A program made the position numbers and the translations under genes. DNA of 64,000 nucleotides from Pseudoalteromonas sp. P1-25 (GTDB lineage: Bacteria > Pseudomonadota > Gammaproteobacteria > Enterobacterales > Alteromonadaceae): contig NZ_LKDW01000016.1 in assembly GCF_001401805.1 (NCBI RefSeq), positions 27,253-91,252 on the forward strand, in the 5' to 3' direction. The notes below the pieces were generated by a model. The model was not told the DNA's origin, did no database searches, and worked only from the letters and a program-made list of their open reading frames with translations. Each line of letters starts with the position of its first letter. The first letter of the stretch is position 1. This document shows, one piece after another, positions 17,346 through 26,722 of the stretch.

Positions 17346-18089
17346 TTATTCAGGTTCACAAACTATGGATGGTAAAAGGGATCTTAAAAACATAACTTCT
17401 TTATCATTTAATTGAAAAGTCCTACTTTTTATTGGGTGCTGGGTTTGTACTGTTATTTGATTTTCTATCAACTCAACTTTCCACCTCCTCATAGAATTGA
17501 GTACTACTGAAGAGATGCTATAAAACTGCGAATTATTGCCAAATTTTGCAGCACCATAATGTAACGCCGCCAGTAAATCATCGTCAGATAGGCTAATTTT
17601 TTCAATTTGTAACCCAGCACTACTGTAACTTTTAATCTTAATAAGCATGTCTAAGTGTAGGGCAGTAGCAAGTTTTTCAGCAGAGTCACAGCCTATATTA
17701 AAAGGTATGTCCTTCCACTTAGTACTATTTCGGTGAGCTCTCAAACTTACTGTGTAATAAGGAGTTGCCGGCCTTAAAATAATGAAATCTTGCTCCCTCA
17801 TTAAAGTGTGTACATCGTGCATTTCAACATTTACTAATTTATAGCCAAGCGCTAACTCAAATGCAGTGTTGCTATTTTCAGGGGTAATGAATATTTGGCC
17901 CCACCAGGTAATTTTAATAGAGCTGTTCTTTGCCTTAAGTGATTTAAATAAACCATGTAATAGTGCTAAGGTTGGTTTCCAATCTTTTGCCATTACATCT
18001 ACACTACTAACAGGTGATGGGTGATAATCAAAAATTACCCTGCGCTTTTTAGCCTGTTTGATTTCTGATAGTAAAGTTTGAATATTCAT
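17346..18089 (-). CDS. Uncharacterised protein, second gene of a defence-island operon
   Basis: Not recognised: 247 residues, soluble, mixed alpha/beta. A segment SSIKITWWGQIFITPENSN and a basic region MRRWKVELIENQITVQTQHP stand out, but no catalytic motif can be named. Its start overlaps the end of the upstream gene by four bases (18086-18089), so the pair is translationally coupled. The operon is divergent from hsdR and lies in a region otherwise devoted to defence, so an antiviral or regulatory role is a reasonable guess, not a demonstrated one. Confidence 0.55.
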   Translation of the reverse strand: MNIQTLLSEIKQAKKRRVIFDYHPSPVSSVDVMAKDWKPTLALLHGLFKSLKAKNSSIKITWWGQIFITPENSNTAFELALGYKLVNVEMHDVHTLMREQDFIILRPATPYYTVSLRAHRNSTKWKDIPFNIGCDSAEKLATALHLDMLIKIKSYSSAGLQIEKISLSDDDLLAALHYGAAKFGNNSQFYSISSVVLNSMRRWKVELIENQITVQTQHPIKSRTFQLNDKEVMFLRSLLPSIVCEPE

Positions 18090-18925
18090 ACAGACTCACG
18101 CTCAGCCATAATCTTTATGCTAAAAGATTGATGTCGCTTGCCAACCTTTCCTTGTTTTGTAATGCCTGTACCACTAAATGTAATTTCTGTGTCGTAGTAA
18201 TAAGCATGTTCAAACCGTAAGCTAGTGGTTCTATTTTTAGTATCAATATGAGTAATTAAGTCACCATAAACCACACCAAAAATACGCTTTATGACCTTTA
18301 ATACTATTTGCTCAATCTCCAGTTCAAGTCGTTCAGTTTGTACACTTAGCGTGTTCGACTCTTCATTTAAGTTAGATAACAGTTCATCATTAACTGCCGT
18401 TAGCACATTAGTACACTTGTCATCTAAATCTCGAATCGGCGAAACTATATTTTCAAGCTGCCAATATAGGTCAGAGGTGTTTTCAAAGGCCTGTTGTTTA
18501 GACTCCAGTTCACGAATTAATGATAAAACTAATGGCACACGCTTTTTATCTAATAAAATGCTTTTAATATTTCGCTCAGGTAGCGCTATATCGTTAATAT
18601 CTACATATGGGGTAATGAAGTGAGGTTCTTTATTTGGGGGTAAAAGCCCTGAAAACGCAATTTTTGTGCTAGTTACATGTAGGTATGAAGTCATCGAATG
18701 ATGATACCGATTGGTTAGCCCATAAAACCAATTGACCTCCGTAGTTTTTACAACCACCTCATAAAGATTATTTTCTTCTAGAAGCTGACGAGCCTTGTGT
18801 ACTTCATTAATAAGTCTTCCGGCAAACTCAACTAAGCAATAAGTAGGTAACGTTAATCTGTAATGCTCGTTACGTTGTTCTTTATTAAGTAATTGCACTG
18901 CTAAACAAATAACTTGATGAGACAT
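18086..18925 (-). CDS. Uncharacterised protein, first gene of a defence-island operon
   Basis: Not recognised: 279 residues from the ATG at 18925, which is preceded by a good GGAGG Shine-Dalgarno; a frame open five codons further upstream would use TTG and run through that ribosome site, so it was rejected. The central part (about 140-215) is predicted coiled coil (LSLIRELESKQQAF, LSVQTERLELEIEQIVLKVI). The C-terminus is beta-rich. No membrane segment. It is coupled to the next gene by a four-base overlap and divergent from hsdR, with a shared 165-bp promoter region. Confidence 0.55.
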   Translation of the reverse strand: MSHQVICLAVQLLNKEQRNEHYRLTLPTYCLVEFAGRLINEVHKARQLLEENNLYEVVVKTTEVNWFYGLTNRYHHSMTSYLHVTSTKIAFSGLLPPNKEPHFITPYVDINDIALPERNIKSILLDKKRVPLVLSLIRELESKQQAFENTSDLYWQLENIVSPIRDLDDKCTNVLTAVNDELLSNLNEESNTLSVQTERLELEIEQIVLKVIKRIFGVVYGDLITHIDTKNRTTSLRFEHAYYYDTEITFSGTGITKQGKVGKRHQSFSIKIMAERESV

Positions 18926-19089
18926 AGCAAAACCCTCCAACTTATATAGGTTAGCCTAAGAGTTATGCTATCGCCTTAATAGAATTGCTTATTAACCGTA
19001 TTTTATATAGCATCACTAAACAGTATGAAACGCGTTGAATCAACGAGTTGTGCGCACTCATAGCGCAGTATTTAGGGATGGTTTAAGTT

Positions 19090-21546
19090 ATGGATAAAAG
19101 AAAGCTCAGCGAAACCGATATAATCAGTAAGTTTATTCTGCCCGCAGTTAAAACCGCAGGGTGGGACGACATAACCCAAATACGCCAAGAGGTTAAATTA
19201 CGTGACGGTAAAGTAATCGTTCGTGGGCAGCTTGGTGTACGTAAAACTGTTAAATCGGCTGACATAGTGCTTTACCATAAACCCAGCATGCCGCTTGCGG
19301 TTATCGAGGCCAAAGCGAATAAGCACGAAGTGGGTAAAGGCCTACAACAAGGCTTAGATTACGCAAGGCTGCTCGATGTGCCGTTTATATTCGCCTCTAA
19401 TGGCGATGGCTTTATATTTCACGATAAAACCAAGCTAGGCACTCCTGATGCGCACAACCTTGAAACAGAAATACGCTTAGAAGACTTCCCATCACCGCAA
19501 GAACTTTGGGCTAAGTATTGTGCTTACAAAGGTTATACCGAATCGCAGTTACCTATAATTAACCAAGCCTATTATGATGATGGTAGCGGTAAACACCCGC
19601 GTTACTATCAGCTCCAAGCGATTAATAAAACAGTAGAAGCTATATCGTCAGGTAAAGACCGCGTACTCCTTGTTATGGCAACAGGAACCGGTAAAACCTA
19701 TACCGCGTTTCAAATCATTTGGCGTTTATGGAAATCACGCGCAAAAAAACGCATATTGTTTTTAGCCGACCGGAACATATTGGTAGATCAAACACGTATT
19801 AACGACTTTCAGCCATTTGGTACTTCAATGACCAAAATTACCGGCAGAACAATCGATCCCGCATACGAAATACACCTAGCACTATACCAAGCACTAACAG
19901 GCCCAGAAGAATCTCAAAAAGCCTTTAAGCAGGTAGACCCTGATTTTTTCGACCTTATTATTATTGACGAGTGCCACCGTGGAAGCGCAAGTGAAGATAG
20001 CGCGTGGCGTGAAATACTTACTTACTTTAATGGCGCAGCCCAGGTCGGTCTAACCGCAACACCCAAAGAAACCGAAGAAGTATCAAACACCGATTATTTT
20101 GGTGACCCTGCTTATACCTATTCCCTTAAAGAGGGGATAGAAGATGGTTTTTTAGCACCATACAAGGTGGTACGTGTCGATCTCGATGTAGACCTACAAG
20201 GCTGGCGGCCAACAAAAGGCCAGGTTGATAACAACGGCGAAGTAATACAAGACCGCATATACAACCAAAAAGACTTTGACCGCACAATGGTCATAGACGA
20301 GCGCACACAACTAGTGGCCGAAACCATTACCAACTATTTAAAGCGTACAGACCCTATGGCTAAAACCATTGTGTTTTGTAACGACATAGACCACGCCGAA
20401 CGTATGCGCCGTGCCATTGCCAACTTAAACCCAGAGCAAATGGCTAAAAACGATAAATACGTGATGAAAATCACCGGTGACGACGAACTAGGTAAAGGCC
20501 AGCTCGACAACTTTATAAACCCTAAACGCCCATACCCGGTAATTGCCACTACTTCAGAGCTCATGACCACAGGGGTAGACGCTAAAACCTGTAAGCTAGT
20601 GGTACTTGATCAAAACATACAATCAATGACCAAGTTTAAACAAATTATTGGTCGTGGTACCCGTATTGACGACCGCTACGGCAAGCTATGGTTTACCATA
20701 CTCGACTTTAAAAAAGCCACTGAACTATTTGCCGATGAACGCTTTGATGGCACGCCAGAAAAAGTAATTAAGGTAACGCCAACCGACATTGAAAACGAAG
20801 ACGTTGATATTGAATCACAAGACGATACAACTGGCGAAGAGCAGCCTGATAGCGTATTCGATGATCAATCAACCGGCGATGAAAGCGATGCCAATAACGA
20901 CACTATTAACGATCCTAAAGGCGATGGCTCGCTTGATGGTGAGTGGGATGATGAAACAAACAAAATGGTTAAGTACCGCATATCAGGTGTGACCGTTAAT
21001 AAAGTGGCAGAGCGAGTCCAGTATTACGATACCGACGGTAAACTCGTTACCGAATCATTTATAGATTACACCCGTAAAACCATGAGCAAACAGTACAGTT
21101 CATTGGATGACTTTGTAAAGCGCTGGAATGAATCAGACCGTAAACAAGCAGTAATAGACGAACTTGCCGAAGAAGGCATTATTTGGTCAGCGCTTGAAGA
21201 AGAAGTAGGCAAAGACATGGACCCATTTGATATGATTTGCCATGTAGTTTACGACCAACCACCCCTTACTCGTAAAGAACGCGCAGATAACGTACAAAAG
21301 CGTAACTATTTCACTAAATATTCGGGAACCGCGCACACCGTACTTGAGAACCTTCTGTTAAAATACGCCGATGTAGGCGTGCAAGAAATAGAATCTATGC
21401 AAGCACTTAAAGTAGCGCCGTTTAACGAAATTGGCAGCCTAAGTGAAATAGTAAAAAAAGGCTTTGGTGGCAAACAACAATACGAGCAAGCCCTCAAAGA
21501 GCTCGAAGCCGAAATTTACCAAATGCCAACGCCTAAAACAGCCTAA
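19090..21546 (+). CDS. hsdR: Type I restriction enzyme, R subunit (EcoEI-like)
   Basis: Motor and nuclease subunit of a type I restriction-modification complex. The N-terminal nuclease domain has D58 and E73-A-K75 (VIEAKA). The helicase core shows Walker A MATGTGKT at 196-203, the DECH box at 293-296, motif III GLTATP, and IGRGTRID for motif VI. An acidic linker (about 570-620, many D and E) separates it from the C-terminal region that contacts HsdM/HsdS. Its 818 residues fit the EcoEI-type R subunits rather than the longer EcoR124 type encoded in island 2. hsdM and hsdS follow on the same strand after a 118-bp gap. Confidence 0.93.
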   Translation: MDKRKLSETDIISKFILPAVKTAGWDDITQIRQEVKLRDGKVIVRGQLGVRKTVKSADIVLYHKPSMPLAVIEAKANKHEVGKGLQQGLDYARLLDVPFIFASNGDGFIFHDKTKLGTPDAHNLETEIRLEDFPSPQELWAKYCAYKGYTESQLPIINQAYYDDGSGKHPRYYQLQAINKTVEAISSGKDRVLLVMATGTGKTYTAFQIIWRLWKSRAKKRILFLADRNILVDQTRINDFQPFGTSMTKITGRTIDPAYEIHLALYQALTGPEESQKAFKQVDPDFFDLIIIDECHRGSASEDSAWREILTYFNGAAQVGLTATPKETEEVSNTDYFGDPAYTYSLKEGIEDGFLAPYKVVRVDLDVDLQGWRPTKGQVDNNGEVIQDRIYNQKDFDRTMVIDERTQLVAETITNYLKRTDPMAKTIVFCNDIDHAERMRRAIANLNPEQMAKNDKYVMKITGDDELGKGQLDNFINPKRPYPVIATTSELMTTGVDAKTCKLVVLDQNIQSMTKFKQIIGRGTRIDDRYGKLWFTILDFKKATELFADERFDGTPEKVIKVTPTDIENEDVDIESQDDTTGEEQPDSVFDDQSTGDESDANNDTINDPKGDGSLDGEWDDETNKMVKYRISGVTVNKVAERVQYYDTDGKLVTESFIDYTRKTMSKQYSSLDDFVKRWNESDRKQAVIDELAEEGIIWSALEEEVGKDMDPFDMICHVVYDQPPLTRKERADNVQKRNYFTKYSGTAHTVLENLLLKYADVGVQEIESMQALKVAPFNEIGSLSEIVKKGFGGKQQYEQALKELEAEIYQMPTPKTA

Positions 21547-21664
21547 ATTTATGCTTGTTGTTGCTATGTATTAGCGACAGCAAAGCATTAAACCAATCAA
21601 AATAAACAGCTTCCATATTTGCTTTTAGTCGCTGTTTATAAAAGTAATCAAACAAGAGAATACT

Positions 21665-23155
21665 ATGTCTATCAGTTCAGCTATTAAATCCATTCAAGAT
21701 ATTATGCGTAAAGACGCCGGTGTCGATGGCGACGCACAACGCCTTGGCCAAATGTCGTGGTTACTATTTTTAAAAGTATTTGACGCACAAGAAGAAGAGC
21801 TAGAGCTAGAATTAGACGATTACCGCGAGCCAATCCCAGAGCAACTTTTATGGCGCAATTGGGCGGCCGATAACGAAGGCATAACGGGCGATGAGCTTTT
21901 AGAGTTTGTAAACGACAAGCTATTCCCTGAGCTTAAAAACCTAACAGCACCCATAGATAAAAATCCACGCGGCTATGTAGTAACCCAAGCCTTTAGCGAT
22001 GCCTTTAACTACATGAAAAACGGCACGCTACTGCGCCAGGTTATTAATAAGCTAAACGAAATAGACTTTACCGACTCAAAAGAGCGCCACTTATTTGGCG
22101 ACCTTTACGAGCAAATATTAAAAGATTTACAAAGTGCAGGTAACGCGGGCGAATTTTATACCCCGCGCGCCATTACTAAATTTATAGTGGCAGTAACCGA
22201 CCCAAAACTAGGCGAGTCAATCATGGACCCTGCTTGTGGTACCGGTGGCTTTTTAGCGTGTGCGTTCGACCACGTAAAAGCAAACTATGTTAAATCGGGC
22301 GACGACCACCAAATACTTCAAAAGCAAATACACGGCGTAGAAAAAAAACAACTCCCGCACTTACTGTGTACTACTAACATGATGCTTCACGGCATTGAGG
22401 TACCGGTACAAGTTAAACACGGCAATACGCTCAATAAACCGCTTTCAAGCTGGGATGATCAAGTAGATGTCATCATCACCAACCCTCCGTTTGGCGGCAC
22501 CGAAGAAGACGGCATAGAAAAAAACTTCCCAAGCGACATGCAAACTCGTGAAACAGCCGACTTGTTCTTACAGCTCATTATAGAATTGCTTAATGAGCCT
22601 TCAGCCGGTAAAGAGGGCGGGCGCGCCGCAGTAGTATTGCCAGACGGCACCTTGTTTGGTGAAGGCGTAAAAACCAAAATTAAAAAGCTATTGGTAGAGG
22701 AATGTAACTTACATACCATAATACGCTTACCCAATGGCGTGTTTAACCCGTACACCAGTATTAAAACTAATATCCTATTTTTTACTAAAGGCACACCAAC
22801 AAAAGATGTGTGGTTTTACGAACACCCCTACCCAGCAGGCGTTAAAAACTATAACAAAACAAAACCAATGAAGTTTGAAGAATTTAAAACCGAACTTGAA
22901 TGGTGGGGCAACGAGGCAGACGGCTTTGCCAGCCGTACTGAAACCGAACAAGCATGGAAAGTATCAATCGATGATATTATTGCCCGTAATTACAACCTCG
23001 ACATTAAAAACCCGCATATAGGGGAAGTAATCAGCCACGACCCAGAAGAGCTATTAGCCGACTACTCAAAACAACAAGCTGATATACAAGCACTGCGCGA
23101 TCAGCTTAAAGGCATATTGTCAGCGGCGCTGTCTAAAGATGTTGAGGGCAAGTAA
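21665..23155 (+). CDS. hsdM: Type I restriction-modification system, M subunit
   Basis: N6-adenine methyltransferase subunit that protects self DNA and forms the core of the restriction complex. It is 496 residues. An HsdM_N helical domain spans about 1-135; the catalytic domain shows AGEFYTPR (161-168), SAM-binding motif I DPACGTGG (188-195) and motif IV NPPF (273-276). Its stop TAA shares a base with the ATG of hsdS (23155), indicating coupled translation. The start is supported by an AAGAG element upstream. Confidence 0.95.
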   Translation: MSISSAIKSIQDIMRKDAGVDGDAQRLGQMSWLLFLKVFDAQEEELELELDDYREPIPEQLLWRNWAADNEGITGDELLEFVNDKLFPELKNLTAPIDKNPRGYVVTQAFSDAFNYMKNGTLLRQVINKLNEIDFTDSKERHLFGDLYEQILKDLQSAGNAGEFYTPRAITKFIVAVTDPKLGESIMDPACGTGGFLACAFDHVKANYVKSGDDHQILQKQIHGVEKKQLPHLLCTTNMMLHGIEVPVQVKHGNTLNKPLSSWDDQVDVIITNPPFGGTEEDGIEKNFPSDMQTRETADLFLQLIIELLNEPSAGKEGGRAAVVLPDGTLFGEGVKTKIKKLLVEECNLHTIIRLPNGVFNPYTSIKTNILFFTKGTPTKDVWFYEHPYPAGVKNYNKTKPMKFEEFKTELEWWGNEADGFASRTETEQAWKVSIDDIIARNYNLDIKNPHIGEVISHDPEELLADYSKQQADIQALRDQLKGILSAALSKDVEGK

Positions 23156-24987
23156 TGGCTGAGACTAAAGCACCAAACACAAGCGCAGAGCAGCTAATAA
23201 CCGACCACCTAGATATTTGGACGACGTCCATTGAGCAAAAGTCGTCGTCAGGGCGTGGGTCATCTAAGAAGTTTTCGCTTCACGGTATTAAAAAGCTCCG
23301 TGAACTTATTTTAGAACTCGCAGTACGGGGTAAGTTAGTGCCGCAAGATCCAAACGACGAACCAGCTTCAGTATTGCTTGAGCGAATAGCCGCTGAAAAA
23401 GCGCAGTTAGTCAAAGATAAAAAAATTAAAAAGCCTAAAGCACTCCCAGAAATTAGTGAAGATGAAAAACCGTTTGAGTTGCCGAAAGGGTGGCTTGCTG
23501 AACGACTGGTAAACTTATCTTATTTAATAACTAAAGGTACCACACCTACATCTTTAGGGTTTGAATTTAAAGAATCTGGTGTGAATTTCATTAAAATTGA
23601 AAATGTCTCAAGGGATCGCATCAACCTACCTAGCATTAGTCAATTTATATCAAAAGAGACAAATGAGGCACTAAAGCGTTCTAGTTTAGAGGCAGGAGAT
23701 TTACTTTTTTCTATAGCAGGAACTATTGGTAAAACTTGTATTGTAGTACAGGACGATTTACCAGCTAATACAAATCAAGCATTAGCAATTATTCGAGGGA
23801 CAAAATTAGTATTCAGTGCTAAATTTTTATTAATTCAATTAAATTCTTTTGTCGCTGGTAAAACTAGAGAAAGAGCTCGTGGAGGAGCTATGCCAAATGT
23901 TTCTCTAGGTGATCTAAATGAGTTGATAGCAATAGTTCCTCCCTTTAAAGAACAACAACGCATCGTTACTAGAGTTGATGAGTTAATGAGCTTGTGTGAT
24001 GCGCTTGAGGCACAAACTGAAAATAGCATTGCGGCACACCAAACTTTAGTTGAAGTGCTGTTAGAGGCTTTGCTAAAAGTACCAGAGCAAACCGCAACAC
24101 CCGAACAAGCCACAGCACAGTTTCAACAAAACTGGCAACGCTTAAGCGAGCACTTCGACACGCTATTCACCACCACCGCCAGCATCGACACGCTAAAACA
24201 AACCATTTTACAACTAGCAGTAATGGGTAAGCTCGTCCCACAAAATCCAAATGACGAACCCGCCGCCAAACTCCTAGAGCGCATAGCAGCCGAAAAAGCC
24301 CAACTGATTAAAGACAAAAAAATCAAAAAGCAAAAACCACTGCCAGAAATCACCCACGAAGAAAAACCGTTTGAATTACCAAAAGGGTGGGAGTGGTGTC
24401 GATTTGATGATGCGGCGCTTAGTTCGAGTGCTGGTTGGAGCCCTCAATGTTTACCAACACCTAGAAATGGTGAAGATTGGGGAGTTTTAAAAGTTAGTGC
24501 TGTTACTTGGGGGATATTTAATCCAGAGGAAAATAAAGAACTTCCAGAACACTTAGAACCAAGAATTGAACATGAAGTTCAAAGCGGTGATTTTCTTATC
24601 TCAAGAGCTAATACCGCTGACTTAGTTGCGAAAGCTGTAATAGTGCCAGATCTTGCACCTAAAAATTTAATGATGAGTGACAAGATTATTAGATTTAAAT
24701 TACATGAAAGTGTAAGTGGTGAGTATTTAAACTTGATGAATAATAGCCAAGTTTCTAGAGATTATTATAATCGAGTTGCAGGTGGAACAAGTAGTTCCAT
24801 GAAAAATGTATCAAGAGAACAAATTAGAAGCTTAGTTGTTGCACTCCCGCCACAAAAGGAGCAACACCGCATTGTCGCTAAAGTCGATGAATTAATGGCA
24901 CTATGCGAACAACTTAAAGCTCGTATAACCGACGCACAAACCACTAAACTTCACCTAACCGACGCCATAGTCGAACAGGCTTTATAA
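23155..24987 (+). CDS. hsdS: Type I restriction-modification system, S (specificity) subunit
   Basis: Reads the bipartite DNA target through two target-recognition domains (TRDs). At 610 residues it is long for an HsdS. Two conserved blocks repeat: a helical block LELAVRGKLVPQDPNDEPAS (about 58-77) and LQLAVMGKLVPQNPNDEPAA (about 354-373), each followed by KAQL-x-KDKKIKK and EKPFELPKGW, then a variable TRD and a PP-x-KEQ-x-RI coil. The two TRDs (about 120-270 and 420-580) are visibly more A+T-rich than the repeats, as expected for TRDs exchanged by recombination. The downstream gene begins one base after the stop. Confidence 0.92.
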   Translation: MAETKAPNTSAEQLITDHLDIWTTSIEQKSSSGRGSSKKFSLHGIKKLRELILELAVRGKLVPQDPNDEPASVLLERIAAEKAQLVKDKKIKKPKALPEISEDEKPFELPKGWLAERLVNLSYLITKGTTPTSLGFEFKESGVNFIKIENVSRDRINLPSISQFISKETNEALKRSSLEAGDLLFSIAGTIGKTCIVVQDDLPANTNQALAIIRGTKLVFSAKFLLIQLNSFVAGKTRERARGGAMPNVSLGDLNELIAIVPPFKEQQRIVTRVDELMSLCDALEAQTENSIAAHQTLVEVLLEALLKVPEQTATPEQATAQFQQNWQRLSEHFDTLFTTTASIDTLKQTILQLAVMGKLVPQNPNDEPAAKLLERIAAEKAQLIKDKKIKKQKPLPEITHEEKPFELPKGWEWCRFDDAALSSSAGWSPQCLPTPRNGEDWGVLKVSAVTWGIFNPEENKELPEHLEPRIEHEVQSGDFLISRANTADLVAKAVIVPDLAPKNLMMSDKIIRFKLHESVSGEYLNLMNNSQVSRDYYNRVAGGTSSSMKNVSREQIRSLVVALPPQKEQHRIVAKVDELMALCEQLKARITDAQTTKLHLTDAIVEQAL

Positions 24988-24988
24988 T

Positions 24989-26680
24989 ATGCAATTAGCT
25001 ACTTTTTTAAAAAATACAATATTAGGTGATGATGCAGAGGGGCGTGCTACTGAATTTGTTAAAGTGCCAAAGAATAATAGTAAAAATGGTCTTATTGCTA
25101 TTTCGTTAGAAAAAGATACTTTCCTATCTTATATCATTTGGCCTATGAATACATTTCATATCATTGCTCGAATGCTTGATACATTTGATGTGTATCAAAA
25201 CGTAGTATCTTTAAAAAACTATAGTGAATTACCCTATAGAGGTTCAACAGGAAGGCATGCGCGAACGTGGGTCCAATCTATATTATCGAATGAAAATGAA
25301 AAAGTAATTGAAGTAAGCGACCGGTTTTATGAGCTTTTGTATAATTTATTTAAGAGTTCTAATGCGAGTCAACAAGTGAGTGATCTACTCAATAGCCCAA
25401 CTTATTTTAGTCAGTTAATAGAGTTATTTAATGCAAGCGATAGCTGTTCTTTTAATATCAAAAACACTTTATTTTCAGAGGAGGCTCCAGCATATATTGC
25501 AGCCCAGGTTAAAAATCTAGCACGTTCAGAAAGTTCAGCCATATTGAGCTTTTCAAATTGTAATTCCAGCTACGGAAGTGTTCATTATAAAACCCACACA
25601 CCACAATCAGGTATATCTTTAAATAGTTTGAGCCACGATTTAGCTTATATAAAAGCAGGTGTAAAAATATACTCACGACCTCAAAAAGTGGAATACGATA
25701 ATGAGCAAAAAGACTTTAATATTTTACTTTTGCCTTGGCCATTGAAAGTTGAAGATAATTTCTTCAACACAGCTGTAAAACCATTATTACAAATGGATGA
25801 TGAATTTGGGTTCTTCTCATACTCTAACTTAGAAGTAATTACAGCAAAAAAAATTATATATGCAATGGAGAGTTCTGGTAGCCCTTTAGATCTTGTTGTA
25901 ATTCCAGAGTGCTCAATTGATAGTGAAAATAAGCAAATTATTATTTCAGAATTAAGTAGGTACTTTAAAAACAAGCATGTAGAAGTTCCGACTTTTATAT
26001 TTGGCGTTTTTACAAAAGGAACAGATGGTACATACGGTGACAATAGCTTATCTGTATTAGTTTGGGACGAAAATACGAGTTGCTTTGCCGCGGAGACTCA
26101 ACAAAAACACCACCGCTGGGCTATTGATCAGCAACAAGTAAATAATTATGGCTTGCAGAAGGTTTTTGAAGATAAAAAAGTAAAGTGGTGGGAAGACTGT
26201 TTGATTGGATCTAGAAAATTACTTTCATTTGAAAAAAGCTCAACCCATATTTGCCCATTAATATGTGAAGACCTAGCGAGGCAAGAGCCGATCTCAGGTG
26301 TGCTGAGGTCATTAGCCCCTCATCTAGTTGTCGCTCTTCTTTTAGATGGACCCCAGCTTGAAAGTCGTTGGCCTGGTCATTACTCACACACTTTAGTCGA
26401 TGAGCCAGGTAGTAGTGTTCTTACAATTTCGCCGTATGGGATAGTTGAACGCTCTACAAATGGTGGTGAGTTTCCTAAAAGCAACATAATCTCTTTATGG
26501 AGCGAGCCGAATAAAACTGTAAAAATAGGATTAGATGATGAAAAAGTCGGTGTAGTTTTAACGCTAGCACAGGAAGAATCGAAGCAATGGACCGCAGATG
26601 GCAGATTAGAACCAAAGAAAAGGCTGACATATAAAGATCATCGGTCTATAGGGTCTGCGAATGAGTTATCTGCAAAATAA
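24989..26680 (+). CDS. Nitrilase-fold protein embedded in the hsdRMS-mcrBC operon
   Basis: A 563-residue protein. The C-terminal half (about 242-515) reads as a carbon-nitrogen hydrolase (nitrilase superfamily) with the expected Glu-Lys-Cys triad: E307 in LVVIPECS, K373 in QQKHHRW, C426 in ICPLICEDLA, followed by the typical strand LAPHLVVAL. The N-terminal 240 residues match nothing I recognise; no reverse-transcriptase YxDD motif is seen, unlike the RT-nitrilase fusions of some retron-like defence systems (DRT type 1). It starts one base after hsdS and is 42 bp from mcrB, so it is co-transcribed. It may hydrolyse an amide or nitrile-type bond as an effector, but the substrate is unknown. 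Confidence 0.7.
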   Translation: MQLATFLKNTILGDDAEGRATEFVKVPKNNSKNGLIAISLEKDTFLSYIIWPMNTFHIIARMLDTFDVYQNVVSLKNYSELPYRGSTGRHARTWVQSILSNENEKVIEVSDRFYELLYNLFKSSNASQQVSDLLNSPTYFSQLIELFNASDSCSFNIKNTLFSEEAPAYIAAQVKNLARSESSAILSFSNCNSSYGSVHYKTHTPQSGISLNSLSHDLAYIKAGVKIYSRPQKVEYDNEQKDFNILLLPWPLKVEDNFFNTAVKPLLQMDDEFGFFSYSNLEVITAKKIIYAMESSGSPLDLVVIPECSIDSENKQIIISELSRYFKNKHVEVPTFIFGVFTKGTDGTYGDNSLSVLVWDENTSCFAAETQQKHHRWAIDQQQVNNYGLQKVFEDKKVKWWEDCLIGSRKLLSFEKSSTHICPLICEDLARQEPISGVLRSLAPHLVVALLLDGPQLESRWPGHYSHTLVDEPGSSVLTISPYGIVERSTNGGEFPKSNIISLWSEPNKTVKIGLDDEKVGVVLTLAQEESKQWTADGRLEPKKRLTYKDHRSIGSANELSAK

Positions 26681-26722
26681 TTATAACCTCTAAATACTTG
26701 ATATCATTTAAAAAGGAATTAT

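Noticed and set aside
18291..18623. 110-aa plus-strand frame, serine-rich
   Set aside because: It is antisense to the well-supported minus-strand gene starting at 18925 and has shadow-type composition.
24989..25740. N-terminal half of the nitrilase-fold protein as a reverse transcriptase
   Set aside because: No YxDD or other polymerase motif can be seen, so a DRT type 1 RT-nitrilase assignment is not supported.
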